The notes under the pieces were generated by a model. That model ran no database searches. It saw only the letters and a program-made list of their open reading frames with translations, and was not told where the DNA came from. Shown here in pieces: positions 59,737 to 64,000 of a stretch of 64,000 nt of DNA. Location: contig JBBPTG010000077.1 of the NCBI GenBank assembly GCA_038093975.1, positions 58,789 to 122,788 on the forward strand, given 5' to 3'. The position numbers and the translations under genes were made by a program. This DNA is from Chalciporus piperatus (lineage: Eukaryota > Basidiomycota > Agaricomycetes > Boletales > Boletaceae). Each line of letters starts with the position of its first letter. Position 1 is the first letter of the stretch.

Positions 59737-62298
59737 ATGTCGACCGCGTTGCTCAACAACGACGAAGTCAGCGTTTCCTTCGACGATACGTCTACGGTCA
59801 CTCGCGTTTCCCGCGTTTGCTCAGCGCGGTTGCTATGTTCTAATACGACTGCGAATGTCGTTTTGTTCGCGTGTTTCGCATCGCGGCCCTTGACGGCCTC
59901 TGTCACTGTTCAAGTGGACGATTTTATTGGAACCGACGTTGTCATCGGTCGCGATTGGCTGTTTTCGTGGAAGGAGGCGTACGCTGCACCGTCAGAAGAT
60001 GGCGATGATATTGGTCCGCAGAACATTAGTTGTCTCCGTAAGTTGATCTTCGTTAAGTTGATGATGTTGTTCGATGATATCTTTTTCCATAGGGGATGGG
60101 CGTATGTTGTTTTCTTCCTCTTGCGTGTTTCAAATACGATACTAATATATTTCCTATTTATCGCAGCGCAAACGCAGTCGTCGACCGATGATGTGATACA
60201 GGTGGGGTCCAGTGGTATGTGATTCACTGTCTTCGTGTTCGGTGTCCTTCATCAACATCGTACTAGATAGCGATGGATCGCCTGCTGTGGGAGAATACGC
60301 CGCAGCGCGGGTTCGTAATATGTTTCAGTCCGTGTTGACGATACATGGAGCGCGTGGTGTACGCGCATCATTGTTTTCGAACGACGTGTCGCGTCTCATT
60401 TCGTCGCTTGCTATGCATGGTGTACCAGTTCAATCTCAATGTTTATTTGATTTGCGAAGCGCATTGGCGCATCATCTCTTCAGTGCAGAATGTATGGTTG
60501 CGAGTGAGCGTACTCGCGATCGCACTGCGTGCGCACTGTTTCGTAATGGGTTCGTGGATAAACAAGAAATGTGTTCCTATGGTGTGGAGTTGGTGCTCGA
60601 TCGCGCCTCTTCCCTGAAGTTATCGGAGTTGCGGTTGATAGCACAAAGTATAGGTGTCTTATCTTCCGAAGGGAGTTGTCGTCGGCAATTGGTTCTCCAG
60701 GCGTTGCATCGTTACGCCGATGGTATCAATGATAGCACACCTGTGACATTGGACAACATCTTCGTTGCGTTTGGAACAATGACACGGGGGAGTTTAATTT
60801 CTCTTGCTGCCTCTCACAGTATGTCTACGTTTGGAACGAAGGAAGAGTTGTTCGATCGATTGTGTACGCATCTTTCATCTGGCGATTGTTTTCAGCGGCT
60901 ACATTCCGGATGTCAACGTGTTTTCGACGATGTTGTGAACGACTCGGAAGAATCTGTCGAGGATACATCAGATTTGCAAATTCGGTTGCTGACGTACTTT
61001 GGTGTTCGCTTGTCGAAGCGATCACTTTCGCGTGTTCTACGAATCCACGAGATCGACGTGAATTCTACAGCTTCACTTTCGCAAATGCGGAAAGCGTTAA
61101 AGAAACACATCGCAGCTCTTACGAAAGGAAAACAGGTGAAAAACGGTGTGGCCAGTCTTCACGCAGATCGTTCAAGAGATGTTCAGAAACCGTGGCCTCA
61201 ATTGATAACTCCTGAGCTGAAGGAGCGTTTGTTGGCGAACTTTCGGAAGGAAACATCGACTTCATCTCTTCGAACATTCGTGTGCGCGTCTTGCGGAGAA
61301 GACAGACTAGAAACTGAACGAAATCGTGTTGCTCACCATGATGTCAACCTTCAATCCCTTCTTCGTCCAGATGTGAGACAAACCGACGGAAAAGTCGTCG
61401 ATCCGTTTTGGCTTGATTCCGATATTGAACTTTCTCCTTTCGAAGAACAAGAAAAAATTCACGATGTTGACGGGGTTCTGTTGCATTCTGATGGAGTCGA
61501 ATATTCAGAGAGTGGAACTCCTCTCTATCTATTTTGTTCCGATTGTTGGAGAAGTTTGCGTAATGAGAAGACTCCATCATTGGCGATCGCGAATCACAAT
61601 TGGCTGGGAGATGTACCTTTGGCACTACGTGATTTGACACTGGTTGAGGAATTGTTTATAGCTCGTTCTCGAAGTAAAACCTGTGTTGTCCAATTATGTG
61701 AGGAACAAGGAGTTTGCGCAAATGCTCAACGTGGTTTCAAAGGTCACATTATGGTGTATCCTCAAGATCCTTCCGGTTTATTGGATGTGCTTCCTCCGAA
61801 CTCCAGCGATGTAGCAGATTTCGTTTGTGTTTTGTTCGTCGGCTCGACTCCGCCGGCACATCAGTGGTTGAAAGAGAAGGCACGTCCTTTGTTGGTAAGG
61901 CGAAGCAAGATACGAAACGCATTGCTTTGGTTACGTTCTCACAACCCATTATACAAAGGGATCAGAGTGAGCGAAGAGAATTTGGCTACGTTACCGTTCA
62001 ATGACACGGTCGATTTTCATTCTGAACACGTTTCTGAACAATCTGGTGTACATGCTCTTACCTCTCGATACGATTTTGATAACGAAATTCCTCCAGGAGA
62101 AATCTCTTGGGAAAGTGTAGTGGTTGCTGATGTAGGGATCGAATCCTCTGCGAACGAGTTACGAGCGTCAGCATTGCGACATTTAAAGAACGGAGGGGGT
62201 TTCCTACAAATGCCACATGGCGGCGTCGCTGCGAACGAATTCGTAAATCCGTCATTATTCCCTATGATATATCCTTCTTTGTTTCCTTACGGAGTTGG
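59737..62298 (+). mobile_element. Helitron-type transposase gene, N-terminal part, cut off by an LTR element
   Basis: Starts ATG 59737 (MSTALLNNDEVSVSFDDTST). Two introns fit in phase (about 60030-60165 and 60214-60269) and lead into a long exon reading VGEYAAARVRNMFQSVLTIH. SAP-like helical repeats come next, then a region with CASCGE and LFCSDCWRSL (paired CxxC, as in the Helitron-associated DUF6570 region). Next are NHNWLGDVPLALRDLTLVEE, QRGFKGHIMVYPQDPSG, FVCVLFVGSTPPAHQWLKEK and LLVRRSKIRNALLWLRSHNP. The beginning of the Helitron-like N domain follows, ending NPSLFPMIYPSLFPYGVG. Homology stops there: the HUH nuclease and Pif1-like helicase expected downstream are replaced by LTR sequence. 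The frame stays open to 62593, but its last 98 or so codons are LTR. Base composition is more AT-rich than in the host genes. Confidence 0.82.
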
Positions 62299-62816
62299 TG
62301 TTACGGTTCATTACGGTTCTCTCACCTTCACAGACACTTTTCGGACTTCAACGTTTCGTTCCATTCGATCTTATCTAATCTCTCTCATCTTACCTTCACA
62401 GACACGTGCTCATTCACTTTCACTCTTCGCACGGTCGCCCCTTATGGTTATATTTATTCTCACGCACTGCCTTACCTTGACAGTTAATCTCCGTGCTGCG
62501 CATGGCTATGCCACAGCCTTTCACCTCATGTACTTCATCTCCGCTATCTCGGCTATGCTTCACAGCCTTCTTATCTCGCTTCTATTCTCATGAGTTCAGG
62601 GTAACTCCTTACTTAGTTATAGTTAGTACAAACATGTACAAACACTTAGGATAGTATATAAACCCCAAGGAACTGCTGGTAACCCCAGCTTAGTTCACTT
62701 GGTCTTTCCCCAAGACTCAACCGTCCTATCTCAGTTGTTCTCCATTCTCTTCTTCTAAACCGCTTCACTTGGCGATAGTGTAGACCTGATCTCAATACGA
62801 GTTTTGGGTCGTTTCA
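62299..62816 (+). repeat. 5' LTR
   Basis: The left edge is set by where Helitron homology ends (PYGVG) and a TG begins (TGTTACGGTTC). The right edge is the CA at 62815-62816, two bases before the primer site. This gives about 518 bp with TG...CA ends. U3 has a doubled TTACGGTTC (62301-62319) and a 14-base direct repeat ACCTTCACAGACAC (62324-62337 and 62392-62405). Edges are inferred, since the 3' LTR is not in the window. Confidence 0.62.
62655..62662 (+). promoter_or_regulatory. LTR TATA box
   Basis: TATATAAA, 32 bases before A62687, the base where the sequence complementary to the primer site begins. The spacing suits RNA polymerase II initiation at 62687. Confidence 0.65.
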
Positions 62817-62818
62817 CT

Positions 62819-62829
62819 TGAACTAAGCT
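62819..62829 (+). other. Self-complementary primer-binding site
   Basis: TGAACTAAGCT is the exact reverse complement of AGCTTAGTTCA at 62687-62697, the predicted 5' end of the transcript. Tf1-type elements prime reverse transcription by folding the first 11 nt of their own RNA onto such a site. I found no TGG-type tRNA primer site in its place. Confidence 0.62.
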
Positions 62830-62917
62830 TCATTCTATCACCTCTACGCTATCGTTCTCCACCGCTTCATCGCGTCGCAAGTGCGTGGACAATCTCTCGC
62901 TCAAGTACCTACGTTAA

Positions 62918-63706
62918 CGAGACCTCGTAGTGTACTTCCCATCTTTTCACGCCACTCTTCTCCCTTTCCGGTCCGGGAGGTACTCGCAAGCCGAGAACCT
63001 AGACCATCCTTACGTAGCCTCAGTAGTAGCTAGGCACGGACGGGTCACCGCGATCCCGACCATAGTTGAGACAGAGCCGGAGGCCGCTGCAGACGCACGG
63101 ATCCCAGTGGGTGAAGAAGAACCCGCTAGACTCCTCTCACCATTCAGCAGGACGCTGAAAGCGCTCACGGCATTAGAGCCAGAGCAGTTCTACTTTGGAA
63201 AGAACTCAGACGGAGGTTACGCAACCTACCACGACGCGTCGATAGCATACGCCCAGGGGCTGCTATTCGACGGGATACTCGGAGACTTCGACAGACCAGC
63301 GTCGGTCAGCCAAGAGTCACTCATCAGCGAAGAGTTCGACCCCAACGACCAGACGCCTATCGCCCCCTCGATCCCACTCCCCGCTCCATCCCCATTAGTC
63401 GTACCACGTGGGTTGTCAGAGAAGGCACCCTCGTTGCCGAAAACCGCATCCGCTACCTCTAGCGTCAAAAGGAGACTCGAAGAGTTTGACGAAGAGGTTA
63501 GAACCCCAAAGAGACAGAGAGACGTCATCACAGGACCAGAGAGACCTGTACCGGCTAGGCCGATCAAAAAGATAAAGATCCCCGCCGCCTTCCGGAGAAA
63601 GATCATACGCACAGAAGTAGGAAACATAAACGATCCTGAGAAGATCTCTAGAATAGTCCTACGTGCCAAGCACCCCAAACTCCCCCAACCCCGCTATAAG
63701 TACTAG
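62918..63706 (+). other. Open frame of the retrotransposon leader with no ATG
   Basis: Open from the TAA at 62915-62917 to the TAG at 63704-63706, over 260 codons, with no ATG in this or any other frame. The translation contains no Met, Cys or Trp. It looks protein-like: an acidic middle (VETEPEAAADARIPVGEEEP), then a Pro/Ser linker. Basic clusters like a bipartite nuclear signal follow (VKRRLEEFDEEVRTPKRQRD, RPIKKIKIPAAFRRKI). Tandem stops TAG TAG TAA close it directly before gag. It could be a non-AUG-initiated protein, part of a spliced product, or just an open leader. No similarity to a known family is claimed. Confidence 0.45.
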
Positions 63707-63714
63707 TAGTAACA

Positions 63715-64000
63715 ATGTCACAGACTGCACTCCCAGCTGAACTCGCAGCAAGCCTTTCCGCTCTCGCTCAGAATCACAATCAAGACTTAGCCGCTCTAGG
63801 AGCACACCTCAGGCTCTTCTTAGAATTCCAAACAGATTCATTACGAGATGAAAGACTCAGGAATCAGGCATTACGGGATGATCTCGATCAAGCGACAGAT
63901 CAGATCAGGGCGATCCTTAATACGCCAGCGGCCCCAGCTCCAGCAGGAGCAGTACCACCAGCCGAACCAAGGCTATCGAAAATCGTAGCTGACCCAGGAG
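63715..64000 (+). CDS. Gag-like protein of the LTR retrotransposon, N-terminal part
   Basis: First ATG after the predicted transcript start, in a good context (A at -3). It reads MSQTALPAELAASLSALAQN, then a helical, charged segment (SLRDERLRNQALRDDLDQAT) and an Ala/Pro linker, and continues past the window edge in the open frame. Position after the LTR and the helical Pro-rich start fit gag. The identity is inferred from context; the nucleocapsid and pol parts are not visible. Confidence 0.6.
   Translation, partial: MSQTALPAELAASLSALAQNHNQDLAALGAHLRLFLEFQTDSLRDERLRNQALRDDLDQATDQIRAILNTPAAPAPAGAVPPAEPRLSKIVADPG

Larger units (their letters stand above)
62299..64000 (+). mobile_element. LTR retrotransposon, 5' part, running off the window
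   Basis: Inserted in the Helitron-type gene in the same orientation. In order: 5' LTR (about 62299-62816), self-complementary primer site (62819-62829), an open frame without ATG (62918-63706), and a gag-like frame from ATG 63715 to the edge. The pol region and 3' LTR lie outside, so Ty3 versus Ty1 class cannot be shown directly. The self-priming layout points to the Tf1/chromovirus branch of Ty3 elements. Confidence 0.75.

Noticed and set aside
62299..62593. C-terminal 98 codons of the Helitron frame as genuine transposase sequence
   Set aside because: Helitron homology ends at PYGVG, and the following sequence is LTR U3 with its own repeats; the frame is open by chance.
62594..62930. tRNA-type primer-binding site after the LTR
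   Set aside because: No TGG-started match to a tRNA 3' end stood out, and the perfect self-complementary 11-mer explains priming better.
1..64000. tRNA, rRNA or CRISPR loci
   Set aside because: I looked for B-box-like GGTTCGANNCC in gaps and for spaced repeats and saw none. Eye inspection can miss a diverged tRNA, so a tRNA scan would settle it.

Overview
The window comes from a filamentous basidiomycete, most likely a mushroom-forming Agaricomycete. Nearly every gene is cut by short introns of roughly 50-70 nt with GT(A/G)NGT donors. Genes are packed on both strands, with gaps of about 0.1-0.8 kb. It carries a fungal-specific elongation factor 3, a fungal Dicer, a FunK1-type kinase remnant and fungal SCAP. 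The right end holds a Helitron-type transposon and an LTR retrotransposon. All names rest on my own reading of translated motifs; no database search was run. Exon limits are approximate except where I located a splice pair by reading frame.

Layout. 1-3553 (+): 3' part of a Sec7-domain ARF-GEF (GBF1/Gea). 3661-4703 (-): cytochrome b561-domain protein. 5388-7137 (-): NAD(P)-binding epimerase/dehydratase-like protein. 7627-8799 (-): 3-hydroxyisobutyrate dehydrogenase. 9015-12288 (+): SCYL2-like pseudokinase. 12622-15281 (+): ITFG1/TIP-like membrane protein. 15988-17195 (-): LACTB2-like metallo-beta-lactamase. 17235-18193 (+): truncated FunK1 kinase. 18429-19399 (-) and 19584-24431 (+): a divergent pair, phosducin-like protein and Dicer. 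24843-27928 (+): V-ATPase subunit a. 28496-31993 (+): EF-3. 32238-33627 (+): M50B-like protease. 33791-36438 (+): CWC22. 37029-41491 (-): beta-propeller/amidohydrolase fusion. 41851-42614 (-): small conserved-looking protein. 43204-44820 (-) and 45106-45660 (+): eRF1 and a Pop7/Rpp20-like protein. 45790-47435 (+): F-box protein. 47940-48595 (+): MIF-like tautomerase. 49384-50318 (-) and 50457-52285 (+): a tight divergent pair, Mis12 and Hat1. 52499-56473 (-): SCAP. 56949-59294 (-): membrane-anchored aldehyde dehydrogenase.

From about 59.7 kb the DNA is mobile. A Helitron N-terminal coding region (59737-62298) is cut off in mid-domain by an LTR retrotransposon that starts near 62299 and runs off the right edge. 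The LTR has a good TATA box, and an 11-nt sequence at the predicted transcript start is perfectly complementary to a site just after the LTR, the arrangement used by Tf1-type self-priming elements. From that predicted transcript start to the gag ATG at 63715, 1,028 nt contain no ATG in any frame. Yet the stretch holds an open frame of over 260 codons that closes with TAG TAG TAA immediately before gag. This AUG-free leader with an extra open frame is the most unusual thing I found.

Most host genes are housekeeping: membrane traffic (ARF-GEF, SCYL2, V-ATPase, SCAP), translation (EF-3, eRF1), RNA processing (CWC22, Pop7, Dicer) and chromosome biology (Mis12, Hat1). I saw no operon-like pathway cluster, tRNA, rRNA or CRISPR array.
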